Assembly (NCBI GenBank): GCA_033961575.1
Contig: CM066728.1
Span: 104,980,852 to 105,044,851 of the forward strand
Origin: Aselliscus stoliczkanus
Taxonomy: Eukaryota; Chordata; Mammalia; Chiroptera; Hipposideridae
Direction of reading: 5' to 3'
Length of the DNA: 64,000 bases
Below the pieces are notes generated by a model. The model was not told the origin of the DNA. It did not search any database and saw nothing but the letters and a program-made list of their open reading frames with translations. Shown one piece after another: positions 37,890 through 50,160 of this stretch (position 1 is the stretch's first letter; every line of letters begins with the position of its first letter). Both the position numbers and the translations under genes were made by a program.

Positions 37890-37971
37890 TTGGGTTGTCA
37901 GAAGAGTCATAACGCATTTCTGCAATGAAAAATGGAGAAAAAAATAATCATGACTTTTCCCAACAACCCAA
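37890..37971. mobile_element. 82-bp mariner MITE with TA duplication
   Basis: Inverted termini TTGGGTTGTCAGAAGAGTCA on the left and, reverse-complemented from the right, TTGGGTTGTTGGGAAAAGTC. It is flanked by TA at 37888-37889 and 37972-37973. Only about 20 bases separate the arms, so it is a minimal foldback derived from a mariner. The termini are related to those of the full-length mariner at 62.3 kb (TTGGGTCTTCAGAAAAGTCA) but not identical, so the source is a sister family. Confidence 0.9.
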
Positions 37972-38115
37972 TAGAAGGGGCATCACTGCTTAGAGGGATC
38001 ACCTGGTTAGGGAGGAGGGAATATCAGGAAAAAAAATGGAGAAGGGGAATCTCAGAAAAAGGGAATATGGGCTGGGAAGACATCCCAGTTCTGATAGAAC
38101 TCACTCCCTTCGTTT

Positions 38116-38530
38116 AAAAAGCATTTAACTGAGTTCCCCACATGCATTATGTTGTAGAGGTAGACAAAGAGTCAGTGTCCCTGTCCCCAGGAAGCTTGCA
38201 TTATAGCTTAGAGGACACTAAGATGGATACTGAGAGGGTACATATGTCAACAGGATACACTCTGATTCTAGGAGTTCACAGTTTAGTAATTTATACAACG
38301 GTAGGAACTCAAATCTAGAAAGCTAACCATTGAGATTAAATATTCTTTATAATTTTCAGCTTATGACATTACTAAATCAAATCTATCAACATTTTCACAT
38401 ACATACTGAGTAGTATTCTAGGTGCTTCATGGGATACAGAGGAAGAATAATGCAAGTCCTACCAACAAAAGGATTAAACACCGCTGGGGGAAATAATTTA
38501 TACTGAGAACAATATGGAACTTAAATATGT
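38116..38530 (+). repeat. Possible LINE2-like fragments (two)
   Basis: 38116-38270 (GTCCCTGTCCCCAGGAAGCT, 'tgcattatagcttag') and 38385-38500 ('tactgagtagtattctaggtg', 'gggatacagagg') follow the motif order of old LINE2-like 3' sequence. Highly diverged. Confidence 0.35.
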
Positions 38531-40335
38531 GTGATTAAGTTAATGATGGGAGCCATAAATTCAAAAGGCACTTGGAGAAAAAGACAAAATGTCTATAGCT
38601 TGTGGTCACCATGGAAAACTGTCACTGGACATGTGAACCATCACAGGGGTTGTATATTGACAGAATTTGAATACGTCAACCGTTTTTGGTTCTATGATTT
38701 AATCTTCCCTAGTGAGCTATTAAGAAATGGTATATATATTGTTTTACTAGTACTAATATAAATACATTAAGACATCTATAATTCATCATGAACAAATGAG
38801 AACTGTAAAGTCAAAGATGAGAAATAGATGAGAAACAGGGCAGACATAAAATTGCAGGATTTGTGATATTCGAGTTCAGTAAAGATTTATCCCAAAGAGA
38901 TTTGCTATTGCATGTAAATTGGATTTACATCAGATCTGCTGATGGATGTAGGTACTTTACAAAAGGCAGATGATGGAGAATACTGCCACTGGTCAGTGCT
39001 GAGTTTCCACTTATAAAGGATGAAGTAAATCTATGTCCCATTGGAGTAGTTGAGTGTAGCATGCATGTATTAGCCAGTATTAGGGTAAGACTTGGTAAGG
39101 CCAGCAGTATTTGGAAACCTTGGGAATAAATGTGCTGAGATTAAGGGTATAAATGAAGAAGAAAATGAGGGCACTAGGAATCCAGAATTCTTATTTGCAA
39201 ACAACTCACATGGGATGACTAATTGAAAATAAAAGTTGGCAAGAATTTACTTAGTCTTTATAAAACTTTGTTTAGAAAAATGTCCAATTCTTAATGCAGA
39301 ATATTAAGCACCAATTTCCTTAAGTTGAAAGCAGGCTTTCTGATAATTAATCTGACCATTCACAACAGAGGTGCTATTTCCATAAGAATGTGCTTTACTG
39401 ATGCCAAAAACTACTTGAGGAAAATGTTTTATTTTTACTCTTTCTGAGGTGGGGGTGAGAAGAAGCAGGAACGGTGATTGACATGTGGTTGTGAAAGGTT
39501 ATTTTTCCTGTGCCTCCCCTCCCTCGCCACTCAATATTCACCATAGCCGACAAATTATGCATTATACTCTCTTTCGGATTATGTTTTATAATTGTCATTT
39601 TAGGGGTATTTATATTACCTTAAGACCAAACTTGAGAACTAGAAATTTCCTGTTGGCATATGATTTTGGAACAGATGATTTGGGTTGAAAAGTCCATCGA
39701 CTACTTTTTCTTTTTCTTTTTTCTGGAAGCATTACTGGTCTTTCCCAAAAAAGAATTGTGGAAGAGGCTTCCCTGTGGCATCTCTAAGCAGGGAGAGCCA
39801 GAACATTCTTTATTCTTCTCCTTGTGGGCCTAAAATATTTTCTGGGACAGATTCTCCAGATGCCTGTAACCAGAGAAGAATGTTGCTGTGGGCGTGTAAG
39901 GTGCAGAGCTGATGGGATGTGGATCACAGGATCAGATGCTAAACATAGGTATACAGAGAAATTGCCCTAAAGAGGCACAAGCTCACTGGCGTGTTTGGAG
40001 TCTAACTTTGAATTTTGAGAGAGCCTCCATTGGGCTGTGTGGTTGAATGGTTTCTGCTGAGAACCCATCTGACCAGACTACAATGCAGAATCTCATGGGC
40101 AGAATAAGGTAACTTTCTCTGCTCTTCTTTGCACAGCCTGAAGAGACTGATAGTGTACTGCAAAAAACACAAATCATGCAGCAAATTTTAATAAGAAACA
40201 TGTTCAACACAGAAGGCTTGGCTATCTATCCCATTTTTATTAGTACGATTCCTCACCTAGAAACCTAGTGAAATCTCTTCATCGAAGATTTCATAGGTAG
40301 GTGTCCAGCTAGATGATCTATCTTCCCTTCCCCAG
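38531..40335. other. Non-coding stretch, no assigned feature
   Basis: Nothing recognisable. Short frames overlap on both strands without protein character. Confidence 0.5.
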
Positions 40336-40337
40336 CT

Positions 40338-40480
40338 CATGCACACGCGTGCACACACCCACACACACCATATATATGCACATATACAAATACACACAGT
40401 ACAAACATATACATATCTATGTACACACACCTCACAAATGGCACACATACTCAACATGTGTGCCCACATGCATACACATT
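40338..40480. repeat. Degenerate CA/CATA-rich simple repeat
   Basis: Alternating purine-pyrimidine tract with interrupted CA, CATATA and CACG units. It creates artificial His/Thr-rich frames on the plus strand (40339-40800) and a Cys/Val-rich frame on the minus strand. Confidence 0.85.
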
Positions 40481-41019
40481 CTTCAATCATACCGATATGT
40501 ATTTCAAAACTGAAGTCTTACTGTTATGAAAGTCAGCATCTTTTATGTATTAGGAAACCAGATAAAGCTCAAATCCCACGATATCCCATAACAGGCAGCA
40601 CAGAGTATTACTGCAAATCCTTAGGAAAACTACAACTTATACTGAATCCCAGCCTATCTCCCGTAGCCCTTGGAACATGGAGAGCTGTAACCACACCGCT
40701 TTTCCTAGTGTGGGTCCCACATGGAGTCTGGCTTAAGCACAGTCCTCCCCACTACTTTTGGTCTGCAGACGTTCTCCCAATGGCCCCATTTTCGTTCTGA
40801 GTCACCAAGGATCTTCCAACTGCCAAACTGAACAGACTCGTTTTACCCTTTTAATTACTTAAACTCTCTGCGGTACTTGACACAGTTGGCTACAGTCTCC
40901 TCAGAATGTCCCTACTGCCCTCTTCCTAAATCTTCTGCTTGTCTTCTTGTCACTGAAAGACTAAATCCTGAGCAAGACTCATGCCAGCTGAAAGCTTGGA
41001 TTTTCACTGCGCTCCAGTC

Positions 41020-41190
41020 TGCCCGGCTCTAAAGCTCACTCTGTTACTTCCTAGTAGTGTCGCATTGTAGATTATTTATTATAGCTCTCTCTGCCTCAAT
41101 TTCTTCTTTAAGCAGAACATTGGAAATGATAGTACTTCTGATGTAAGTATGATGCTGTGATGTTTAAATTAATAATATATGTGAAGTACT
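41020..41190 (+). repeat. MIR SINE (sense, degraded)
   Basis: The sequence 'ctctgttacttcctagtagt', 'ctctgcctcaatttcttctt', then 'gaaatgatagtacttctgat' gives the order of the MIR tRNA-related part and core. Confidence 0.6.
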
Positions 41191-42985
41191 TCGTTTCATT
41201 ATGGCTTCCTTATAAGAATTCGAGATCATTTTTTTCCTGGTCCTTAGGCTGTTTGTGGTTTTACTAAACAGGCTGTGAGAAGACGACCTTCCAGGTAACT
41301 CTCTGGAAATCAGCATCCTTAGGAGCCTACCTAGGGGACAAAGGTGGATGAAATGCAATTACCATGACATTGTAGAGACTCATGAGGACTAGAAGATGCT
41401 AAAGGCACAGCTGATCAGAAGTCTTCCAAGACAAATGTGGGTTGAGTACTGGCTGACTACCGCTTGGCAAATGGATTCTACATACAGCATCTTGGCCTGG
41501 TTATTTACTCCATCCAATGATCCAGCCTATAAGTAACTTCCTGATCATTAATTACTTTGACTACAGTGTGAATCTCAGGACTAATTGTTGCCTGTAAAAG
41601 CAAGCTCAGCATTCTGTACCACCGTTATTTTGCTTCCTGGAAAGCCCCGAGCCATGCTCAGGCTGTTGGAAATGTTCTGATTGGCTGGAGAATGAATAGT
41701 CATTTGCCTCCCAGTAAGACACTCTCCTATTAAATTCATCACGAGGATTCCTGACAACATTACACATAGAGACAAATACTGTTCTAAATCAATCCCCCAG
41801 CCAACTACTTAGTAAAACAATAAATGATTTAAAACTATTAGCTTAAAATAACCTCTATCACTGTTTGTCCTTGCTGTTACGCCTTTGAATAAATGAATTT
41901 TGTATTCAATGTGGCATGATTTAGGCCATTTAAGGAAAAAATATCATATTGTTTTTAATTCCAATTTTCTTATACTTTCCACCTGGTTTGGTGCAATTAA
42001 CCCTCATATGGTAAAATTGTCTTCTTTTTTTTTTCTTTTAATGCCCATTTGGAATTGTACAAATCTTATTTTCTATCTGGAAAAACTTGTCTAACTCATT
42101 ACCCAACCTCAACAATTTCCTTTTTCTTAAGAACATAATTTAACAACTTTTCCCAGAACTAAAACAATGACCATTGTATGAAATTTGGAACCAATTAGCA
42201 AAGTTAATATCAATACTTCTATTGCCCTGTATTCCACATCATCTAGTGGACCATTACCTTGTATTTCTATAAACCCTGTAAGTCCAACTGTACACTTTAT
42301 TTCTGTACACTTTATTAAAAAAAGGGTTCAAATTAAACAACAAATCAATGGCTTTATTATAAAGAGACATCAAAATAGAATAAAAGAACTGAAAATATCT
42401 CACCATAAATTTTGAATAATAATGAAATTCTGTAGTGGATTTTGGCCGTAAGCTAGTTAGAAAAATAATGCTAATTAGAAACTTTTGCTCATTCTCCACA
42501 TTTATCCCATCCATGACTGTCTTAAAAATGTTTAGAAACATTTTTAAACACTATGCATAATATAATCCAGAGGACTAAATGATAGCACATGCAATAAGCT
42601 GTTAATACCAAAATCACATCTGTGTTCTATGGTCCAAGGAAAGAACAGTAAACACAGGAAGAGATCAAGTATTTATATTGTCAACATGATAGAAGTTTGA
42701 ACAATTCTGATAAACATTTAAACTTTAAATTTTTCTGTATGGAAGTATAGGAACTATTTGGAAATACTTTCTATTTTGACATAAAATGAATAAAGATATC
42801 ATACCAAGCAACGGAGTGTGACCTGAAGCTAATTCAGCTTTCAGAAATAATTTTTCATCATTTCATGACATTGCTTTAATTAGAAGCTTCTCTTTATACT
42901 CTTCACTATTCTGAAAAGTAACATTTGGGTGATCCTTGAGTCCCTGTTTTTTTCAAAATTCTGTGTGACAGAATGGGAAGAAAAA
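41191..42985. other. Non-coding stretch, no assigned feature
   Basis: AT-rich; no recognisable gene or repeat. Confidence 0.5.
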
Positions 42986-42989
42986 CCTA

Positions 42990-43620
42990 AGCATGTTTGC
43001 TGCAAAATGAAATATGATGTTTGTCTTGAGTAGAAGTACTTGTGCAATTGTGTGAGTTGTGGGCTACTGCTTTCTTCATTCATGAAACACATTTGTAATT
43101 TAAACAATGATTGACATAGAATACCATTTTTATTTTAAAGGCCTGACAGACTCACCAATTCTTAAGACTTGGGTATTTGAATGCTATTTTCTTGAAAATT
43201 ACCAGTGAAGTGTGATTGCCATTTCAAGAACAACTGTCAATAATTGTTGCAATGATTTTATTGGACAATTCCAGTGAAGATTAGAATTTTTGAAAACCTG
43301 CATCCATCACCATGAGCTGATTCTTAAAGAATTTCTGATGGGATCATTGGCAATATTAACAAATGTGATGTCTTGATGTCATGTAATGAAATGTGTCAAC
43401 ATTTCAATTATCTGTGTAATTCAGTGAACCAATACATTCCAAATGACAAAAAAAAAAAAAGTTACAAAGTCATACATGGTTAAATGATCCATTCAGGGTT
43501 CAAGCAAATGGATGTTAGTGTAACAAAGTACAAAAAGTACATCAATCAAATTCAAATTCTACAATCTGCAATTATATTATAAATTCATTTTAAAATTAAA
43601 ATCTGTAAAATTATTAGAAC
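42990..43620 (+). pseudogene. Second hAT/Charlie transposase relic, same family as 24.9-25.9 kb
   Basis: The sequence is collinear with the 24.9-25.9 kb relic. GTGTGAGTTGTGGGCTACTG at 43050-43069 parallels TTTGAGTTGTGAGCTGATCT at 24946-24965. The 43330-43450 segment (TTTCTGATGGGATCATTGGC, 'aatgaaatgtgtcaacattt', 'attccaaatgac') parallels 25198-25308. The later 'ttcagggttcaagcaaatgg...gtaacaaagta' parallels 25352-25410. Both are on the plus strand and both have lost their reading frames. This copy stops before the C-terminal codons seen at 25.6 kb and carries a 13-A run at 43449-43461. Divergence between the two fits separate old insertions better than a recent duplication, but I have not computed an alignment. 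Confidence 0.6.
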
Positions 43621-43679
43621 TGATTCTAGATTTTTTAATGAAAAAAATATCAGCTATAACTTTACGCTCCCATTTCTTC

Positions 43680-44010
43680 CCTCACAGTGGTAGTGTATTT
43701 TGCATATTACTAGTTATCTTAATTTTTTTTCTTTCAAACATACCTCAGAGATCATTCCCTATTAGTAAGTGGAGAGCTTTCTCACTCTTCTTTTACACCC
43801 CAGAACACCCCACTTACAGTCTTACTTGTGTCCCCTATTTATGGGCACCTGGATTGTTTCTCATGTTTTTACTGTTATAAATGATGTTGCAATACATCAG
43901 CTCACTTCTATGCGGGTGAACTTCTAGGATAGCCTCTAGACATATGATTGTTGTTGCAAAGTGTGAATGCATTTATATTTTTGTGGGTTTACTTTAAAAT
44001 TTTGCTCTCT
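43680..44010 (-). mobile_element. L1M-type ORF2/3' fragment (antisense, old)
   Basis: GGGCACCTGGATTGTTTCTC, 'ttactgttataaatgatgttgcaat' and 'ttctaggatagcctctagac' in order match the antisense of old L1 ORF2 3' sequence. Confidence 0.65.
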
Positions 44011-44700
44011 TCCTTGCTACTAGAGGAAAGGGTCTGCTCTTTCTCTGTGTTATACAGTTGAGAGAGCTTCTCAGACCTCGCCAGAAGTCCTCACTGCAGC
44101 CCCGCCGAATTGCCTTTAGCAGGCTAACTTTCCAATACTTTCTGCAAGAACACACAACGGGGAGAATTTAGGCATGCAGGCAGCATCTAACATGGAAATT
44201 ATTTACACGAACAGGCTGATTTGCAAGACAGAGTAGTGTTTTGGAGACAAGAAAAAAATGGCAATTCAGCAGGAGGGAAACAGCACTGCACTTGATGCTA
44301 TAGTGTTATCAGGAGGAGGAGACCACAATGGTCTAATCCATCATCCATCCCTCTGTGAGAGAAGCTGGGAAATGTGGACATGGGCTTTTGTTCCTCAATG
44401 GACTCAAAAGTCCATGTAACAATTTAATAACATTTTCAAAACTTCCTCCCATCTATGAATTTTATATTACGCTATTTAATTTTCTTCCAGTGGAACATTT
44501 TCTTTTTCTTTTTTTTTTTATTCACAATTGAAAACATTACTTCACTACAACATGTTTTTAAAAATCTTGATATAAATTTTTCTGTAATAGTTTCTAAGGA
44601 CCTGAATCAGTGTTTGATAATTTTAAAGTCTTTCCTTCATCAACATCTTAATAAAAGATGTTCATTTAGCAACAGGGAGATACAAAGGAAACATCTAGTC
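44011..44700. other. Unassigned, moderately GC-rich then AT-rich
   Basis: 44030-44420 is less AT-rich than the surrounding DNA and shows no known repeat or frame of note. Confidence 0.45.
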
Positions 44701-44702
44701 TA

Positions 44703-44892
44703 AGATATATTTAATATAGTTAACTATGGTTAAATATATGTAATATATTTTGATACAAATTATAGTTAATGTATATAATTATACATTATACCATGTACTA
44801 TATATAATATATATTTTATCCTACTTATATGTTATATTACACAATATATTATATACAATGTTTTGTGATATATAATATAGTTAATATAGGTT
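44703..44892. repeat. AT-rich low-complexity block (TATA/ATAT)
   Basis: About 190 bases of imperfect ATATA/TAATATAT units, with several partial palindromes such as ACTATATATAATATATAT. No unit is regular enough to call a microsatellite. Confidence 0.8.
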
Positions 44893-45397
44893 ATCCCTTC
44901 TCCACAATTATTTGTGATTTTCACCATCTGTAGCACGTGGTTCTAACGTTGTTAGAAGGATCTAACGTGGTTAAAGGGAAATCACCTGAAGTTTTAGGGG
45001 TTTCTACCATGGGGAGGGGAAGCAATAACACTTCTGATAGCAAGTACAGTGAAAATTAATGCATATATTATTATAAAAGAAGACTGAAGTAAATAGACTG
45101 AAAAGTGTCAAGTTCCTTTCTTCAAGGCGATACTTGTTGAGGGCCATGACATTATCGGCCATGAACAGCTGGTTCCAAGGGCTTAAAGTAGCACGTGGGG
45201 AGGCCCTTGTCTGGGTCGGGAAGAAAGATGGTTGTAGGATGCGAGGATAAGAGGTCAGAGAGGATGCTGGGTTATGTCTGCTGGCATTTGTTTGGAAAGA
45301 AACAGAATAAAAATAAAAGTAGGAAAGTTAACTGGGAGGGCTTTGAGGACAGAAGAGATATTAGGCATTCATTTAAAAAATATCATTTTTTTCCATT
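44893..45397. other. Non-coding stretch, no assigned feature
   Basis: A short cluster of TCTAACGTGG/TTCTAACGTT motifs sits at 44939-44971. Nothing else is recognised. Confidence 0.45.
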
Positions 45398-45403
45398 GCA
45401 TTA

Positions 45404-46270
45404 TTTTTTAATTCAATTGAATTTTTTATTATATTTGTTTCAGGTGTACAAAGCAACACATGATTAGACATTTACATGCCTCACCAAGTGATAACCCACC
45501 CCCGCCCCCAATCTACTATCCCTCTGACATCATATATAGCTGTTACAATACCATTGACTACATTCCCAATGCTGTACTTTACATCTCATGACGATATTTA
45601 ATTATAGTTGACATTAAATATTATTCTACTGCAGCTTCAGGTGTATAGCATAGTGGCCAGGTATCTACACAGTCTATGAAGCAATCCCCCTCATAAGTCC
45701 AGTATCCATCTGCCACCCTACATAATCTATATAACATTATTGATTATGTTCCCCATACTGTATTTCATATCCCTGTGACTATATTGTGACTACCAATTTG
45801 TACTTCCTAATCCCTTCATCTTCCCATTCCCTCTCCCATCTAGCAACCATCAGTTTTTTCTCTATATCTATGAGTCTATTTCTGTTTTGTTTGCTTGTTT
45901 ATTTTGTTCTTAAGATTCCACATATAAGTGAGATCATATGGTATTTGTCTTTCTCAGTCTGACTTATTTCACTTAGCATAATATTCTCTAGATTGGTGGG
46001 ATTGCAAATCAGTGGAGTCACTATGGAAAACAATACGGAGTTTCCTCAAAAAATTAAACATAGAACTACCTTATGACCCAGCAATTCCACTCTTGGGTAT
46101 TTATCCAAAGAAATCCAAAACACTAACTTGAAAAAAATATATCTATCCCTATGTTTATTGCAGCACTATTCACAAGAAGCAAGATATGGACATAACTGAA
46201 ATGCCCATCAATAGACGATTGGATAAAGAAATTGTAGCATATTTATACAATGGAGTATTGACCTAGAAAA
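45404..46270 (-). mobile_element. L1 insertion with 5' inversion
   Basis: 45404 to about 45994 is antisense L1: 3' UTR (GTTTCAGGTGTACAAAGCAA), long 3' UTR, then the antisense ORF2 end (CACTTAGCATAATATTCTCT). At about 45995 the orientation flips. TGGTGGGATTGCAAATCAGT to TATACAATGGAGTATTG at about 46260 is sense L1 from slightly further upstream in ORF2. In the L1 reference order some 70-100 bases between the two halves are missing. This is the signature of twin priming. A 6-bp GCATTA occurs at both edges (45398-45403 and 46271-46276) and may be the target duplication. Confidence 0.85.
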
Positions 46271-46279
46271 GCATTACTC

Positions 46280-46307
46280 TTCACACAGTTACTAAGCATC
46301 AGCATAA
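46280..46307 (+). repeat. 28-bp exact duplicate of MIR-derived sequence
   Basis: Identical over 28 bases to 47921-47948 (both begin TTCACACAGTTACTAAGCAT). The downstream copy lies within a complete-looking MIR. This one sits a few bases beyond the L1 5' junction without clear MIR context to its left. Confidence 0.85.
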
Positions 46308-46389
46308 AAGGCTTGAGATCAGACTTTTATTTAAGGACCTTGTTCTAAGCACAATGCTTGCAAATTATTCATCATCAAGAGAATCTCTA

Positions 46390-46560
46390 GAGACACCTTC
46401 ATTCTTTGATGCATCCATTTATCAAATGCTTATAGAATGAATACTCAATAGTTTTCCAGCATTGTTGTAAATGTTGGAAATACCCTGAGAGACTAGGGGT
46501 TTCCTGCTCTCCACGTGACACAGTTTAATAGATGAGCAGAGGCATGGGTACGAGTCTCCA
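46390..46560 (+). repeat. Possible LINE2-like fragment
   Basis: 'gatgcatccatttatcaaatgc', 'ttttccagcattgttgtaaatg' and 'cacagtttaatagatgagcag' resemble old LINE2/MIR-type 3' sequence. Confidence 0.3.
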
Positions 46561-47745
46561 AAGTGTCGGATGGATTATGCATCGTTTTTATTATAAGAAA
46601 ATAGGTATAAGTAGAATAGAATTTTATTGTGTATACAGAATATGCTTCAAGGCTTTCAAAAGTGTGCTAATTTGATTGGCTTTATACCATACATTTATTT
46701 TGTAAACTATAACAATTTATTTTTGCCAAGTTGCATTATTTAAATAAAAATGAGTCATAGAAAATAATTTTTTTTCTCTAAAATGTTGTGATGACCTGTA
46801 CTTAAAGGAAGCAAACTATTTCAGGACTATATGTTGGCTCTGAAACTGTCCTTTAGTCTTCATGAAGATGTGAGTTTCAAGCAAACATAGTTACTATCAT
46901 GGCCAGCTCTAATTGGATCCTTGCTAAGATGCACTTGCTGTTATTAAAAAAATTAGAATGTCATATTTCTTCACTTGACTCATAAGTTCAGAATGCTTAG
47001 GGTTAACATTTTTATAGAATATTCATGGCTTTTGCTTTGTTTCCTATATCCATAACACTTAAAATGATAAAATATAATTGGATGACATTTCCTTAGCAAG
47101 CAAGGTTTACACTGAGAAATTCTCCCCTTTTAAAAAAAATCATAATGTGTGAGGAAGTAAAGATGTTTTTCCATCAGCAGAGCAAGGCAATTATTTGGAG
47201 ATTTTCATTTTTCATTAGGCATTTTTCATCAATGGAAAGAAAACTATTATTATCAGTATATAAGGCAATACCCTTGCATACCTGAGGATCGGAAAATAGA
47301 AGTGCTCGTGATCCCCGGGTTAGTGTGGACGGCAGAGATGAGGGAATTTAGAAACTGGGGTATAATTTTGGTGTAGACATTCACTAGCTAAGGTCTCTTA
47401 CAGGCCACAGCTGAAATCTTAATGACTTCATGTTCTTCTAGCCTTTCTTAAACAATATAACCTTTCTATAATATTTGGAAACAACTGTGCAAATAATTGA
47501 AGTCATATGGGACTTTCAATCCAGCAAATAGAGTTTGAGCCTGGGATTTTGCATAAACAACCCAAAGGTGAGTAAATATAGATCCTGCTTGCTGCAGGTC
47601 TAATACAGGAAACCAGCAAACAGCTAAGCAATATATGTTTCAGTATCTGTGCGTATAACATTGATTGGAGGAATTAAATTCAGTTTCAAAAATCACTTCC
47701 TCTGGGTGGCCTTTCATGATTGTCACATTAGAATAAGGCCCTACT
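46561..47745. other. Non-coding stretch, no assigned feature
   Basis: AT-rich; no recognisable gene or repeat. Confidence 0.5.
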
Positions 47746-47749
47746 ATGT

Positions 47750-47990
47750 TATGATAATAATACCAAGAATAATACCTATTATTTACTGAATACTAGACAG
47801 TATTCTAAGCACTTTGTATCTACTAATTCATTTAATTTTCAGACAATCAATATAAAATTTTGTTATCATTAGCAAAAGATGGAAAATGTGAGGGTTAAAG
47901 ATTTTAAGCATTTTCCCAAATTCACACAGTTACTAAGCATCAGCATAAGTATTTACACCTTAGCACCTTGACTCTCAAACATTCTTCTCC
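47750..47990 (-). repeat. MIR SINE (antisense)
   Basis: 'tctaagcactttgtatctac', 'taattcatttaattttcagaca', 'cattttcccaaattcacaca' and 'ccttgactctcaaac' follow the antisense MIR from 3' to 5'. It contains the 28-bp segment duplicated at 46280. Confidence 0.75.
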
Positions 47991-49400
47991 AAAGTACATT
48001 TTACTGTGATTTAAAAAAATACATACTCGCTGTTTTCCAGTCTTATAATTCAAGGAAAGAATAATATAGACAGATTAGACAAATTATTTTTCACATGACT
48101 GTTGCATAAAAATCGCAAGTTGCAGAATCCTATTTGTAAAAATTCCAGTACATGGAAATGTAGTCATACTATAGAATAACTTTTACCTTTATAGAGTTTA
48201 CAATTATAGTTTTGGCTCCAATTCTAGAGTAATTTTAATTCAATGTCCACCATTTCCTTATTTTTAATGGACCAGAGACCTAATACTATTCTATTTAGAA
48301 TGTTTTCTTCCTCGGTTAATTCATTTTTACAATGCTCTCTTATTTCAAATAGAGGAGGTTATTTAAAGTAGTGGACATTTTGTTTACTCGAAACTTGGAA
48401 GTTCATTATAATGGAAACAAATTGTCTCTCTACTTCTTTCTTCTGGCCACTTAACCTCCCTCCTGTCAAATGGAGGCATTCTCCTTCTTAGGGTGATCTT
48501 TGAAAGTAGGATATAAGACTTCTAGAATTTTCCTTTGATGGGGGGTACTTGTCCAATGTGATAAAAATGAAGAAATATTGTTTATGTGGGCCACATAAAA
48601 AATACACATTGATTTAATAATTAATAAGAACCTCCTAGTGGAAGCTATGTCCACATGGATTGAGTAGATTAGTCTTGCTACTGGGGGATTTTATCTAGTC
48701 TCCCATAGGTTAGAAATCTTTCCACATACAATTTATAAAGTATTAGGTCTGCCTGTGAGTATTTCATACTAGATCAAATGATAATGTACTTTGCTGAACA
48801 ATTTGTTCCTCGCATGTACAAGAATCTGATTTCCCTCCCTCTGGTAGATGTGGGAGTGTTTCTCTGAAGCCTGGAAATATTTTGGCTCAAATTCTTTTTT
48901 TCATTGTAAATCTGTTCCCACCATGCATATGGTCATTTTCCCTTTTTTACAAGTTTAGTTTTCTTCTATATAATTATTTTGACATACTTACTGCAGATCC
49001 TATATGTAGATATGCTTAGAAGTATTTGTGGTTTAAAATAATTATACCAAAATTTATTTTTAAAATTTGGAGACATCAGCTTAACACGTATAAATCAACG
49101 TTGGGAGAGAGGCACAGAATTAGAATTCATTTTATTACCTGAGAATAGGATAGGTTACAATACAAAATAAAAATATGAAGCTCCTTCTCCAAAAGTTATT
49201 AAAAATTACAAGTTGATGACAACAGAATATTCAACCAGCACAGGGGCCAACAAAGCATGAGGCCCAATGTGACTGTACAGGACACACACGTGTGAGGCCA
49301 ACTCTGCCTGAGTATTCCCTGGATGGAAGTCAAGATAGGAAAAACACTTTGAGATGTTTGATTTTTAGGTGTGAGATTAATTGATGTTGTGTTTTCTGAG
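47991..49400. other. Non-coding stretch, no assigned feature
   Basis: AT-rich; nothing recognised. Confidence 0.5.
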
Positions 49401-49402
49401 TA

Positions 49403-49490
49403 TTCCTTCCTTCCATCCATCCTTCCTTCCTTCCTTCCTTCCTTCCTTCCTTCCTTCCTTCCTTCCTTCCTTCCTTCCCTTTTTTCCTTC
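49403..49490. repeat. (TTCC)n microsatellite
   Basis: An almost pure CTTC/TTCC tetranucleotide tract, about 20 units, with a short CCATCCAT interruption near its left end. It creates the Lys/Glu/Gly/Arg repeat in the minus-strand frame at 49199-49510, which is not a gene. Confidence 0.95.
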
Positions 49491-49972
49491 CAGATGATGA
49501 TCCCTAACAAGTGTTTATAAATTCTCTATGAGAATATGCTCATTAAAGATGAAGCAATGAGGCAATGTGGTAATATATTAGTAAAAGTCATAATACCTGC
49601 TTAAAAAAACACACACACCTCAATTTTGGGTATTTTGGAAGGTTGTCAGGTTTAAATCCAATGGTTTGGATAATATGAGTTTTCATAGATTTGTTATTCT
49701 TTATAAACCTCAAAAAATCCCATGAACAAACATTAAGTCCCTTTGTCTAATGAAAGAAAATATTTGGTGACTTAAGAGAAACCTAAATTCCTATAATGTT
49801 TTCAAATACCAAACGAGTTACAATTCCCTGTCTAATGTAAATTACATGTAGCATAAAGATTTCAGGCATTGATCCTACAATTCCAGATTAATTTTTAATT
49901 TTAAAGTGATTTGCTTTTAAGAAAAAAAATTCTTGCTTTAAATAAGTGTAAAGATAAACTTAATAAAACCAG

Positions 49973-50160
49973 TCTAGGGTTCTCAAAGTTTGAAGCCTGT
50001 GTCGGTAGCACCAGCATCACCTACAGTTTGGTAGGAATTCACATTCGCAGGCTCCACCTCAGATGTACTGAGTCAGAAACTATGGCGATGGGCCCAGCGG
50101 TCTGCTCCGACAAGCAGGCCAGGTTACTCCAATGCATCCAAAAGCCTGAGGCCACAGCTC
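49973..50160. mobile_element. MER5-like hAT/Charlie element
   Basis: 'agggttctcaaagtttgaag', 'caccagcatcacctacag', 'gaattcacattcgcaggctc', 'actgagtcagaaactatggc', 'gggcccagcggtctgc' follow the full motif order of the MER5 group. The right terminus is worn. No target duplication was identified. Confidence 0.75.

Noticed and set aside
40339..40800. 153-codon plus-strand frame
   Set aside because: The N-terminal half is His/Thr repeats from a degenerate CA tract; the remainder has no recognisable features.
49199..49510. Lys/Glu/Gly/Arg tandem-repeat protein on the minus strand
   Set aside because: It is a translation of the (TTCC)n microsatellite.
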